Under the pieces are notes generated by a model. It was given only the letters and a program-made list of their open reading frames with translations. It was not told where the DNA came from and did not search any database. From the NCBI RefSeq assembly GCF_040643635.1, contig NZ_JBEYUS010000024.1:14494-78493 (forward strand): a stretch of DNA of 64,000 nucleotides, in the 5' to 3' direction. The stretch is from Saccharopolyspora_C sp040643635. Lineage in GTDB: Bacteria; Actinomycetota; Actinomycetes; Mycobacteriales; Pseudonocardiaceae. Of this stretch, positions 51,173-59,371 are shown in pieces (position 1 is the stretch's first letter; every line of letters begins with the position of its first letter). A program made the position numbers and the translations under genes.

Positions 51173-51802
51173 ATGGGTTGCACGGCACAGGACGTGATCG
51201 CCGCACTGCGGGCGGGCGCGGCGGTGGTCGCCGAACACCGGGACGAGCTGGTGGAGCTGGACCGGGTGATCGGCGACGCGGACCACGGCGAGAACATGGA
51301 CCGCGGGTTCCGCGCGGTCGTGTCGAAGCTGGACACGGCGGCGCCGGAGACGCCGGGGGCGGTGCTCAAGCAGGTCGCCACCACGTTGATCTCCACCGTC
51401 GGCGGGGCGTCCGGCCCGCTGTACGGCACGGCGTTCCTGCGGGCGGCCTCGGCGGTGGGCGACGCGGCCGAGCTGGACGAGATGGCGCTCGTGTCGGCGT
51501 TGCAGGCCGGTCTGGAGGGCGTGGTGGCCCGCGGCAAGGCCGAACCGGGGGACAAGACGATGGTGGACGCGCTGGTTCCCGCGGTCGACGCGGCGACGGC
51601 CGCCGCCGCCGAAGGGGCCGGCTCGGAACGGGTGCTGGCGGTGGCCGCGGCCGCCGCGCACACCGGGGCGGCGTCCACCGAACCGCTCGTCGCCCGCAAG
51701 GGCCGGGCGTCCTACCTGGGAGAGCGCAGCGCGGGGCATGTGGATCCCGGCGCGCGCTCGACCGCACTGCTGTTGTCCGCGTTCGCCGAATCGAGGTCGT
51801 GA
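51173..51802 (+). CDS. dhaL: dihydroxyacetone kinase ADP-binding subunit DhaL
   Basis: Carries the tightly bound ADP that is phosphorylated by DhaM and passes phosphate to dihydroxyacetone. The 209-residue product has the magnesium-binding aspartates in ELDRVIGDADHGENMDRGF (Asp30, Asp35, Asp37), VGGASGPLYGTAFLRA, and the C-terminal RASYLGERSAGHVDPGARS. Its stop overlaps the dhaM start (TGATG). Confidence 0.95.
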   Translation: MGCTAQDVIAALRAGAAVVAEHRDELVELDRVIGDADHGENMDRGFRAVVSKLDTAAPETPGAVLKQVATTLISTVGGASGPLYGTAFLRAASAVGDAAELDEMALVSALQAGLEGVVARGKAEPGDKTMVDALVPAVDAATAAAAEGAGSERVLAVAAAAAHTGAASTEPLVARKGRASYLGERSAGHVDPGARSTALLLSAFAESRS

Positions 51803-52473
51803 TGGGTGTCGGTCTGGTCATCGTGTCGCACAGCGAGCGGCTCGCCGCGGGAGTCGCCGAGCTCGCCGCGCAGATGGCGCCGGAGGTGGCGGTGGTGCCC
51901 GCGGGCGGGCTGGCCGGGGGTGATCTGGGCACCGACTTCGACAAGGTGTCGGCCGCGCTGTCCGACGCCGACTCCGGCTCGGGCGTGGTGCTGCTCTACG
52001 ACCTGGGCAGCGCGCAGATGACGGCGGAGCTCGCGGTGGAATCGCTCGGCGACCCGGACACGGCGATCGTCGCGGACGCGCCGCTGGTGGAGGGCGCGGT
52101 GGCCGCCGCGGTCGAGGCGCAGGGCGGCAAGGACCTGGACGCGGTGGCGCGCGCCGCGGTCGCCGCCGGGGTCGGGTCCGACATCGAGCAGCCCGCCCCC
52201 GCCGGGGAGACGATCACCGAGGAGCTGGAGCTGCACAACGAGGTCGGGTTGCACGCCCGTCCGGCCGCGCTGCTGGCCCGCAGCCTCACCGGGCTGCAGG
52301 CGGACGTGCGGGTGCGGCTCGACGACGCGGAGGCCGACGCGGCGAGCGTGCTGGGCCTGATGGGCCTCGGCGCCCGCAAGGGCGACCGGGTCACCCTCGT
52401 CGCCGCGGGCCCCGATGCGGGTGAAGCGATGCGCAGGATCCGAGACCTGGTGAGCACCAACTTCGGCGATTGA
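51802..52473 (+). CDS. dhaM: phosphocarrier DhaM: EIIA(Man)-like domain fused to HPr
   Basis: PTS phosphoryl donor for DhaL. The 223-residue product has an EIIA-mannose-like N-domain (VIVSHSERLAAGVAELAAQM, phospho-His10) and a C-terminal HPr domain (ELHNEVGLHARPAALLARSL, phospho-His151; SVLGLMGLGARKGDRVTL). Unlike E. coli DhaM it has no EI-like domain, so phosphate must come from a general EI encoded elsewhere. Confidence 0.94.
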   Translation: MGVGLVIVSHSERLAAGVAELAAQMAPEVAVVPAGGLAGGDLGTDFDKVSAALSDADSGSGVVLLYDLGSAQMTAELAVESLGDPDTAIVADAPLVEGAVAAAVEAQGGKDLDAVARAAVAAGVGSDIEQPAPAGETITEELELHNEVGLHARPAALLARSLTGLQADVRVRLDDAEADAASVLGLMGLGARKGDRVTLVAAGPDAGEAMRRIRDLVSTNFGD

Positions 52474-52506
52474 GGCTTGGCTCGTTCTGCTCTTCGGGGC
52501 GGGGGC

Positions 52507-52657
52507 GGAACCTCAGCTGGTCCCTCGCTGCGGGATCGATTTCACAGGTGGCTCCGCCACATGAGAAATCGCTGTCCTCGCGAGGAACCAGCTGAGAACC
52601 CGCGGCGGTGCGAGTTGCTCGGGTGGTCGGCGGCTCAGCGGCTTCGCCGCTGACAGG
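52507..52657 (+). repeat. family-2 structured element, intact copy
   Basis: Hairpin one: GGAACCTCAGCTGG ... CCAGCTGAGAACC arms (52507-52600) with apex GTGGCTCCGCCAC. Hairpin two: TCAGCGGC-TTC-GCCGCTGA (52635-52653). It begins 34 bp after dhaM. Confidence 0.92.
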
Positions 52658-52710
52658 AAAAGGACGCGACTCGCGCAAGTGCAGCGGCGAGCACGCATGC
52701 GGTGGCCCTC

Positions 52711-52810
52711 GCGGTTCCCGGCTGCTGCCTCGCGAAGGCGGTGGTTTCTCCGGTGGCGGAGACGGTCGTGACGATGATTCCTCGGGGGCGGAAGCAGCCG
52801 AGGGTCCACC
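52711..52810 (-). repeat. family-2 structured element, decayed copy (reverse orientation)
   Basis: GGTTCCCGGCTGCTGCCTCGCG ... CCGGTGGCGGAGAC ... GGAAGCAGCCGAGGGTCC follows the reverse orientation of the intact copies, with a damaged apex. With the copy at 52507 it forms a head-to-head pair. Confidence 0.6.
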
Positions 52811-52849
52811 ACCCGACCCCGAAGCCGCGGGGGCGGTGGGGCGGCCGGT

Positions 52850-52855
52850 TAGGGT
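52850..52855 (+). promoter_or_regulatory. -10 element of the lipoprotein gene, leaderless
   Basis: TAGGGT six bases before the ATG at 52862. Confidence 0.5.
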
Positions 52856-52861
52856 GAGGCG

Positions 52862-53833
52862 ATGCCGTCTCGTTCGTGGTTCCGAGGCCTGCCGGTGTTG
52901 CTGCTGTCGCTGGTGCTGGCCGCGGGATGCAGCGCAGGCGCGCAGCGGTCGCCCGCTCCCGCGTCGGATCGCGATGCGGCGGACCGCGCGGCGGCGCTCG
53001 GTGATCCCCGCACCGTCGACCCGTGTTCGCTGGTCGATGACGCCGCGCTGGCGCGCTTCGGCGAGGTGCGCGATGCGGGGACCGTGTCGTTGGACTACTG
53101 CCTGCTGCGGGTGCGCACGAACGACGGTGCCTTCGCGCAGGTGAAGGTCGGCGAGCTCGCCCCCGAACCTCCCGGCCGGTCCGATCCGGTGGTGGGCGAG
53201 GCGGTGCCGCGCATCGCGCAGGAGGCGCCGCTGCCGGGCCACTGCACCCGGCGGGTGCTGCTGGGGGACCGGTCGGTGCTGGTGAGCGCCGACCAGCTCG
53301 CCGGTGGCCCGGGCGTCGAGCTGTGCGGGATGGCGCAGGCGGGGGCGGAGCAGGCCGCGACCGCGCTCCGCGAGCACCGGGTCGAACACCGCGCGTACCC
53401 GCCGAATTCGCTGGCGCTGCTCGATCCGTGCCGGGTGCTGCCGACCGATGTGGTGCGGCAGGTTCCGGGGCTGGAGGAGGCCGAACCGGTGGCGGCGCCG
53501 GGCGGCCACCGCTGCCAGTGGGGCCCGGACGACGCGACGGCGCCGCGGGTGCAGCTGGTGCACACGGCCGGTGCTCCGCCGGAGGTGCTGCACGCCACGG
53601 CGGTGGAGGAGCAGATCGCGGGTCGCCGCACCGTGACGAGCGTCGTCGGTGGCGACCCGTCGACGCCGCTGTGCTCGGCGGAGACGGGGCACGTCCCGTT
53701 CGGTCCGCCCGGCGCCGATCAGGTGGAGGTGGCGATGCTCGTCGTCGCCTACCCGGACGGCGACGGGCTGGACGCCTGCGAGTTCGCGCGGGGGCTCGCG
53801 GAGCGCGCTTGGCCGGCGCTGCCGCCGGTCTAA
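52862..53833 (+). CDS. DUF3558-like lipoprotein
   Basis: A 323-residue exported lipoprotein: lipobox LVLAAGCSAG (Cys about residue 23). Two similar halves each begin with DPCSLVDDAALARFG / LDPCRVLPTDVVRQVPG and contain further cysteines, as in DUF3558-type proteins abundant in Pseudonocardiaceae. Function unknown. Confidence 0.8.
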   Translation: MPSRSWFRGLPVLLLSLVLAAGCSAGAQRSPAPASDRDAADRAAALGDPRTVDPCSLVDDAALARFGEVRDAGTVSLDYCLLRVRTNDGAFAQVKVGELAPEPPGRSDPVVGEAVPRIAQEAPLPGHCTRRVLLGDRSVLVSADQLAGGPGVELCGMAQAGAEQAATALREHRVEHRAYPPNSLALLDPCRVLPTDVVRQVPGLEEAEPVAAPGGHRCQWGPDDATAPRVQLVHTAGAPPEVLHATAVEEQIAGRRTVTSVVGGDPSTPLCSAETGHVPFGPPGADQVEVAMLVVAYPDGDGLDACEFARGLAERAWPALPPV

Positions 53834-53865
53834 CGCCTGCGGCGCGGGCGGTTACGGTGTGGGGC

Positions 53866-54183
53866 GTGCCGCGCCGCAACCGCCAACAACGTCCCACCGG
53901 TGGCCAGCGGGGGAGTTCGTCCCCGCGCCCGCTGGGCGCCGGTTTCGGCTGGTCCAGGGTGGAGGAAGGCCCGGACGGCGAGTGGGTGGTGCGCACGGTG
54001 CCCGCGGCGCAGGCCACCAAGACCTACCGCTGCCCCGGCTGCGACCACGAGGTGCGGCCGGGCGTGGGGCACGTCGTGGCGTGGCCCGCGGACGAGCAGG
54101 GCGATGTGGCGGACCGCAGGCATTGGCACAGCTCCTGCTGGCAGGCGAGGGCCCGGCGGGGCCCGACGCGGCGCTGGTCCTGA
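53866..54183 (+). CDS. small conserved actinobacterial protein with zinc-ribbon-like cysteines
   Basis: A 105-residue protein: basic N-terminus, GAGFGWSRVEEGPDGEWVVRTVPAAQATKTYRCPGCDHEVRPGVGHVVAWP, then DRRHWHSSCWQARARR. CPGC and HxxxxC could hold zinc. Homologues in actinomycetes are often labelled ATP/GTP-binding protein without evidence; I see no P-loop. TACGGT (53853-53858) seven bases before the GTG. Confidence 0.75.
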   Translation: MPRRNRQQRPTGGQRGSSSPRPLGAGFGWSRVEEGPDGEWVVRTVPAAQATKTYRCPGCDHEVRPGVGHVVAWPADEQGDVADRRHWHSSCWQARARRGPTRRWS

Positions 54184-54232
54184 CTGGAAGCTCACAGCGA
54201 TCGCACCCGGCTCGCGTGGGAGGATCGCGGGG

Positions 54233-54982
54233 ATGAGCACCGAGATCCGCGCCAACACCGCGCTGCCCGCGAAGCGGGAGCAGATCACCTTGCACACCGC
54301 GGACGAGCTGCGGTTGATCGGTGAGCTGGCGCTGCCGGAGAGCGGCGCGCCGCGGGCCACCCTGGTGTGCCTGCACCCGCTGCCCACGCACGGCGGCATG
54401 ATGGATTCGCACCTGTTCCGCAAGGCGGCGTTCCGGCTGCCCGCGCTGGCCGACCTGGCGGTGCTGCGGTTCAACACGCGGGGCACGGCCAGCGAGGCGG
54501 GCCGCAGCGAGGGCGAGTTCGACTCGGGTGGTGCGGAGCGGTTCGACGTGGCCGCCGCCCTGGAGTACGCCGAGTTCCACGACCTGCCGGACGTGTGGCT
54601 GGTCGGCTGGTCGTTCGGCACCGACCTGACCTTGGTGCACGGGCTGGATCCGCTGGTGCGCGGCGCGATCCTGATCTCGCCGCCGCTGCGCTGGAGCACC
54701 GAGGACGACCTGCGGGCCTGGGGCGACTCCGGGAAGCCGGTGCACGCGCTGGTGCCGGAGTTCGACGACTACCTGCGCCCGCCGGAGGCGCGGGAGCGGT
54801 TCGCCGCGATCCCGCAGGCCCGGGTGCACGGGTTCGACGACACCAAGCACCTGTGGGTGGGCAAGGCGGAGGCGGCGCTGGACGCGATCGTGGACATCGT
54901 CGCGCCGGAGGTCACCACGCCGCTGCCCCGCACCTGGGACGGTCCGCACGAGACGCGCCAGGTCACCATCGTCGGGCAGTGA
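54233..54982 (+). CDS. alpha/beta hydrolase (dienelactone hydrolase-like)
   Basis: A 249-residue alpha/beta hydrolase: LVCLHPLPTHGGMMDSHLFRKAAF, NTRGTASEAGRSEGEFD and elbow VGWSFGTDL, with HGFDDTKHLWVG carrying the likely His. The acyl substrate is unknown. ATG after GGGAGG. It converges with the methyltransferase, whose stop is adjacent. Confidence 0.82.
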   Translation: MSTEIRANTALPAKREQITLHTADELRLIGELALPESGAPRATLVCLHPLPTHGGMMDSHLFRKAAFRLPALADLAVLRFNTRGTASEAGRSEGEFDSGGAERFDVAAALEYAEFHDLPDVWLVGWSFGTDLTLVHGLDPLVRGAILISPPLRWSTEDDLRAWGDSGKPVHALVPEFDDYLRPPEARERFAAIPQARVHGFDDTKHLWVGKAEAALDAIVDIVAPEVTTPLPRTWDGPHETRQVTIVGQ

Positions 54983-56161
54983 TCAGGTGCGTTCCGCGCG
55001 GCACAGGTAGGCGTGCGGGGTGCTGCCGACCCGGGTGAGCACCGCGGTGGCTTCGGCGCCGCCGCGCGGTTTGAGCCTGCGCCGCAGCGCGTCCGGATCG
55101 ACGTCCACCCCGCGGGTCATGATCTCCAGCCGTCCGACGTCGTGCGCGCGCAGCAGCGCCCGCAGCGCCTTCTCGGAGTACTTGCCGTGGTCGAGGACCC
55201 GGAACGCGCGGATGCCGGGCGGCGGCGCGTCCCCGGTGAGGTAGGCGATGCGCGGGTCGAGCTGCCCGAGCCCGTGCCGCGCCGCGTAGTGCCGCACCAG
55301 TCCGGCGCGCACCACCGCCCCGTCCGGGTCGACGAGCCACGGCCCGGCGTCGCGGGTGGGGCAGTCGTCCGGTTCGCGGTCGGTGAGCTCGTCGCGGGTG
55401 CCGTCGGCGCGCAGCACGGTGGCGCGCCGCCGCACGTCGGGGTCGGCGAGCCCGCCGAGCCACACCGCGGCTTCCCGCACCTGCCCGGCGAGCGACACGA
55501 TCTCCACTTCGGCGTGCGCGGGCACGGCGTCGAAGTCCAGGCCGGGCGCGCACTTCACGACGAGGTCGCGTCCGGAGTGGACGTCGAGCAGTTCGTCGAG
55601 CGGCGGCACCAGGTCGGCGGGGTTCCAGCGGCGGCGCCCGCTGCCGTCGCGGCGCGCCGGGTCCGCGGTGATCGCGGTGCCGGTGCTGGTGGGGCGCAGC
55701 GCGTCGGCGCGCACGAATCCGGCGGGGGTTCCGTCGGCGGCGAGGTTGTGCCGGGCCATCGCGAGCCGCACCTCGTCGAGGTCGGAACCGAGGCAGCGGT
55801 CGGCGACGCGGGCGATCTCCCGCAGGTCCGCGCCGATCGAGCAGGTCACGTCGTGCACGTCCCGCCCGGCGAGGCGGCGGGCGCGGTGCCGGGCGACGGC
55901 GGTGGTGGTGGCCTGCTGCAGCGCGTCGCCGGTGAACAACCAGTCCGCGGTGCCGTCGAGCTTCGCCGCGGCCTTGCCGCGCAGCACCGCGGTCTCCAGC
56001 GCGGCGGCCGCGAACCGCGGGCCCGCGGCGGCGCGGGCGGCGGCGACGTCGGCGAGCCGGGAGCCGGTGGTCAGCGGCCGCCCGGACAGCGCGGCGACGG
56101 CCTCGACCCCGGCGGGGGAGCGCAGGAACGCCACGTCGTCCAGGTCGAAGGCGTACGCCAC
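54983..56161 (-). CDS. THUMP-like domain class I methyltransferase
   Basis: A 392-residue SAM-dependent methyltransferase-fold protein: N-terminal helices, VHDVTCSIGADLREIARVADRCLGSDLDEVRLAMARHNL resembling SAM motif I/II, a middle DLVVKCAPGLDFDAVP, and a C-terminal THUMP-like domain (LEIMTRGVDVDPDALRRRLKPRGGAEATAVLTRVG). Substrate unknown, probably RNA. GTG at 56161 is preferred for AGGGAG seven bases upstream; GTG at 56179 is the longer alternative. Confidence 0.82.
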   Translation of the reverse strand: MAYAFDLDDVAFLRSPAGVEAVAALSGRPLTTGSRLADVAAARAAAGPRFAAAALETAVLRGKAAAKLDGTADWLFTGDALQQATTTAVARHRARRLAGRDVHDVTCSIGADLREIARVADRCLGSDLDEVRLAMARHNLAADGTPAGFVRADALRPTSTGTAITADPARRDGSGRRRWNPADLVPPLDELLDVHSGRDLVVKCAPGLDFDAVPAHAEVEIVSLAGQVREAAVWLGGLADPDVRRRATVLRADGTRDELTDREPDDCPTRDAGPWLVDPDGAVVRAGLVRHYAARHGLGQLDPRIAYLTGDAPPPGIRAFRVLDHGKYSEKALRALLRAHDVGRLEIMTRGVDVDPDALRRRLKPRGGAEATAVLTRVGSTPHAYLCRAERT

Positions 56162-56215
56162 TCCGGATCTCCCTGCCACGCGCTGCTCGGACGCGCAGCA
56201 CTCTAGTCCGCGCGA

Positions 56216-56249
56216 ACGCCCCGCCCGCCGGGGAGGGCGAGCGGGGCGT
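56216..56249. terminator. stem-loop downstream of the enoyl-CoA hydratase
   Basis: 9-bp stem ACGCCCCGC/GCGGGGCGT with a 16-nt loop that can pair internally, 19 bp past the minus-strand stop. Confidence 0.55.
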
Positions 56250-56267
56250 GCGACGGGGGTGTGCCGA

Positions 56268-57050
56268 TCAGCGGCCGGTGAACTCGGCCTTGCCCGGCCC
56301 GTTCTCGACGAACGAGCGCATGCCGATCTTCTGGTCCTCGGTGGCGAACAGACCGGCGAAGATCTGCGTCTCCAGCCGCAGCCCGCTGGCCAGGTCCACG
56401 TCGAGGCCGCCGTCGATGGCGGCCTTGGCGGCGGCGAGCGCGTGCACCGGGCCGTTCGCGAACTGCTCGGCCCACTTCCGCGCGGCCGCGTACACCTCGT
56501 CGCCCGGGACGACCTCGTCGACGAGACCGAGTTCGAGCGCTTCGGGTGCCTTCACGAACCGGCCGGAGAAGATGATGTCCTTCGCCTTGCTCGGGCCGAC
56601 GAGGCGGGCGAGCCGCTGGGTGCCGCCTGCGCCGGGGATGACGCCGAGCAGGATCTCCGGCTGGCCGACCTTCGCGCCCTCGCCCGCGATGCGCCGGTCG
56701 CAGCTCAGCGCCAGTTCGAACCCGCCGCCGAGGGCGTAGCCGGTGATGGCGGCGACGGTCGGCTTCGGGATGGCGGCGACGGCGCTCATCGCCGCGGACA
56801 GGCCGTCGGCTTCCTTGCCCGCCATGTCCGCGTAGGACATGCCGGCCATCTCCTTGATGTCGGCACCCGCGGCGAGGACCTTCTCGCCGCCGTAGACGAT
56901 CACCGCGCGCACGTCGGGGTGCGTGGCGGCCTCGGCGGCCACGTCCTTCAGCTCCTGCTCGATCTGCCGGTTCAGCGCGTTCATCGGCGGCCGGTCCAGC
57001 CGGATCGTGCCGATGCCGCCTTCCACTTCGAGCCTGACGAACTCGCCCAC
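56268..57050 (-). CDS. enoyl-CoA hydratase/isomerase family protein
   Basis: Crotonase-fold, 260 residues. GGEKVLAAGADIKEMAGM (oxyanion hole), GYALGGGFELALSCDRRIAGEGAKVGQPEILLGVIPGAGGTQRL with the two catalytic glutamates of true enoyl-CoA hydratases (Glu in GGGFELAL region and QPEILLGVIPGAGG). GTG start with GAGGAGG. Likely beta-oxidation; exact substrate unknown. Confidence 0.9.
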   Translation of the reverse strand: MGEFVRLEVEGGIGTIRLDRPPMNALNRQIEQELKDVAAEAATHPDVRAVIVYGGEKVLAAGADIKEMAGMSYADMAGKEADGLSAAMSAVAAIPKPTVAAITGYALGGGFELALSCDRRIAGEGAKVGQPEILLGVIPGAGGTQRLARLVGPSKAKDIIFSGRFVKAPEALELGLVDEVVPGDEVYAAARKWAEQFANGPVHALAAAKAAIDGGLDVDLASGLRLETQIFAGLFATEDQKIGMRSFVENGPGKAEFTGR

Positions 57051-57148
57051 GCCGCAACCTCCTCGTCGAAACCGCTGCTTGCCCGCAGGCTATCCCGCGC
57101 GGCGGGCACCGTCAGTGGCGCTGATCTCACGGCGGGTCCGAGACGCGA

Positions 57149-57179
57149 CGGGCCCCGCTCCGGCTGGGAGCGGGGCCCG
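57149..57179. terminator. terminator downstream of the ABC ATPase
   Basis: 13-bp stem (CGGGCCCCGCTCC with GGAGCGGGGCCCG) and 5-nt loop, 14 bp beyond the minus-strand stop at 57194. Confidence 0.75.
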
Positions 57180-57193
57180 GTTCGCGGGTGCGG

Positions 57194-57982
57194 TCAGGCG
57201 CGCCTGCGGGCGAAGAAGCGGTCGCCGCTGCGCTGCAGCTCCAGGTCCTGGTCGAAGGTCTTCGCCAGGTTGTCCTCGGTGAGCACGTCGTCCAGCATCC
57301 CCTGCGCCACGATCATGCCGTCGCGCAGCAGCAGCCCGTGGGTGAACCCGGGCGGGATCTCCTCGACGTGGTGGGTGACCAGCACCGAAGCGGGCGCGTC
57401 GGGGTCGAGGGCGAGTGCGGACAGCCGCGCCACCAGGTCTTCGCGGCCCCCGAGGTCCAGCCCGGCGGCCGGTTCGTCCAGCAGCAGCAGCTCCGGGTCG
57501 GTCATCAGCGCGCGGGAGATCAGGGTGCGCTTGCGCTCCCCGTCGGACAGGGTGCCGAACGCGCGGTCCGCGAGGTGCGCGACGCCGAGCAGCTCCAGCA
57601 GTTCCGCGGCCCGGTCGGTGTCCATGTCGTCGTACTCCTCGCGCCACCGGCCGAGGACCGAGTAGCCGGCGCTGACGACGACGTCCCGCACGAGCTCGTC
57701 GCCGGGCACGCGGGAGCCGAGCGAGGCCGAGGTGAGGCCGATGCGCGGGCGCAGCTCGAAGACGTTGACGCGGCCCATGCGTTCGCCGAGCACGTCCACG
57801 GTGCCGTCCGACGGGTGCAGTTCGGCGGCGGCGAGCCGGAGCAGCGTGGTCTTGCCCGCGCCGTTCGGGCCGAGCACCACCCAGCGCTCGTCGAGTTCCA
57901 CCGACCAGTTCACGTCGGACAGCAGCGCGTTCCCGCCGCGCCGGACTCCGACACCGTCCATCCGGATGACCAGGTCGTCCAC
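57194..57982 (-). CDS. ABC transporter ATP-binding protein
   Basis: A 262-residue ATPase: Walker A GPNGAGKTTLL, signature LSDGERKRTLI, Walker B LLLLDEPAAGLDLGGRE, switch His in LVTHHVEEIPPGF. It resembles the stand-alone YlmA-like group; no permease gene is adjacent. GTG at 57982 follows GGGAGG by five bases. Confidence 0.88.
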   Translation of the reverse strand: MDDLVIRMDGVGVRRGGNALLSDVNWSVELDERWVVLGPNGAGKTTLLRLAAAELHPSDGTVDVLGERMGRVNVFELRPRIGLTSASLGSRVPGDELVRDVVVSAGYSVLGRWREEYDDMDTDRAAELLELLGVAHLADRAFGTLSDGERKRTLISRALMTDPELLLLDEPAAGLDLGGREDLVARLSALALDPDAPASVLVTHHVEEIPPGFTHGLLLRDGMIVAQGMLDDVLTEDNLAKTFDQDLELQRSGDRFFARRRA

Positions 57983-58127
57983 GTCCACCTCCCAGCCGTT
58001 GCCGGCCGCTCTGCGCACGGTTCCGGGCGCGTTCTGACCGCCTGCGATCACCGGCGGATCCCCTCCGGGACCTCATTCTTCCGGTCCCGCACCACGCGCT
58101 TGCGGCGGGGCCGACCTGCGGCCGCGC

Positions 58128-58170
58128 GAACGGACCGTTCGTCCCGCGGGATCGGGCGAACGGTCCGTTC
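58128..58170. promoter_or_regulatory. paired 13-bp palindromes GAACGGWCCGTTC
   Basis: Two perfect palindromes, 58128-58140 (central A) and 58158-58170 (central T), centres 30 bp apart, about three helical turns. They lie between the rhodanese stop and the ABC ATPase start, both minus strand. Likely operator pair or a small repeat; no binding protein identified. Confidence 0.6.
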
Positions 58171-58180
58171 ACCAGGGTGC

Positions 58181-58636
58181 TCAGCCGACGGGTGCGCGGC
58201 CGCCTTCGACGACGGGCAGCCCGGCGGCCGCCCAGGCCCGGAAACCGCCGACCAGGTCGGTGGCCCGGCCGAGGCCGAGCTCGCGGGCCTGCGCGGCGGC
58301 GAGGCTGGACGCGTAGCCCTCGTTGCAGACCAGGATCACCGGCTGGTCGACGCGCAGGCCGTCGAGCCGGTGCGGGCTGGACGGGTCCAGCCGCCATTCC
58401 AGGACGATGCGTTCCACGGTGAGCGCGCCGGGGATCTCGCCTTCGGCGAGCCGGTTCGCCTGCGGGCGGATGTCGATCAGCAGGGCGCCGTCGCGCTGGA
58501 GCTCCGCCGCCCGCTGCGGGTCGACCCGGTCCAGTTCGCCGCGGGCGTCGCCGAGCAGGTGCTCGATGCCGTACGGGCCGAAGCCGGGGGCGTCGTCGGG
58601 GTGGGTGCGTTGCTGGGGCACGGTGACCTCGCTCAT
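58181..58636 (-). CDS. rhodanese-like sulfurtransferase
   Basis: A 151-residue single rhodanese domain: RDGALLIDIRPQANRLAEGEIPGALTVE and active-site loop LVCNEGYASSLAAAQARELG with Cys104. It overlaps the cysteine dioxygenase stop region by four bases, so it is translated from the same mRNA and probably acts in the same cysteine-sulfur pathway. Confidence 0.9.
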   Translation of the reverse strand: MSEVTVPQQRTHPDDAPGFGPYGIEHLLGDARGELDRVDPQRAAELQRDGALLIDIRPQANRLAEGEIPGALTVERIVLEWRLDPSSPHRLDGLRVDQPVILVCNEGYASSLAAAQARELGLGRATDLVGGFRAWAAAGLPVVEGGRAPVG

Positions 58637-59223
58637 CGGGTTGCCGTCCGGATCGGGCCCGCCGGCTGCGGCGCGACGGGCGGCACGTCGGTCAGGTCGG
58701 AGTAGTGCCGCACCGGCAGCAGCGGCGGCGAGTAGGCGTGCACGCTCGCCGCGTTCACCGCGCCGGTGTTGCGCACCTGGTGCGCGCGGCCCGCGCCGAA
58801 GCCGATGGAGGCGCCGGTGCCGTGCTGCGCGGTGCGGATCGGGCCGGACGGGTAGCGGTAGTCCTCGCGGACCTCGCCGAACAGCACGGCGAACGAGCCG
58901 GACGCGCCGCCGTGGTCGTGCGGGTGGGTGCCCTGGCCGGGCGCCCAGGACAGCAGCCACAGCTCGACGCCCGCGGTGAGGCCGAGCCGTGCCCACCAGC
59001 GCTCCTCGTCGTGCACTTCGACGAGGTCCAGCAGCGAGCCGGTGAGCTCGGTGATGGCCAGCGTGGTGAGGTCGCGCAGCTCCTTCGGCGTCCACAGGTC
59101 GTGGTCCGGCCGGATCCAGTCCCGCAGCAGCGGCAGGTCGAGCGCGGGGTGCAGCTCGAACGCGCCGAGTTCGGGGATCTCCTCGGTGGGGGTGTACTGC
59201 GAGATGTGCGTGGGTGCGGACAT
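58633..59223 (-). CDS. cysteine dioxygenase
   Basis: Non-haem iron enzyme oxidising L-cysteine to cysteine sulfinate. The 196-residue cupin has the metal ligands in GTHPHDHGGASGSF (His102, His104) and GRAHQVRN (His148), with LLSWAPGQGT before them. ATG with GAAGGA about ten bases upstream. Its 150-bp leader includes a short peptide ending in Ala-Cys-His, suggesting regulation by cysteine. Confidence 0.92.
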   Translation of the reverse strand: MSAPTHISQYTPTEEIPELGAFELHPALDLPLLRDWIRPDHDLWTPKELRDLTTLAITELTGSLLDLVEVHDEERWWARLGLTAGVELWLLSWAPGQGTHPHDHGGASGSFAVLFGEVREDYRYPSGPIRTAQHGTGASIGFGAGRAHQVRNTGAVNAASVHAYSPPLLPVRHYSDLTDVPPVAPQPAGPIRTATR

Positions 59224-59371
59224 GGGTGTTTCCGTTCCTTCGTTCGCGAGCTGAATCGGGAACGGGCCGATCGGCGGGAGCCGGACCGCGTGCGTCCGCG
59301 GCAGGGCGGGCGGGTCCGGGGTTCAGGTGGTGCCGCGCCGTCGACCCGAGCGGGTCCACGGGGAGTTGCGG

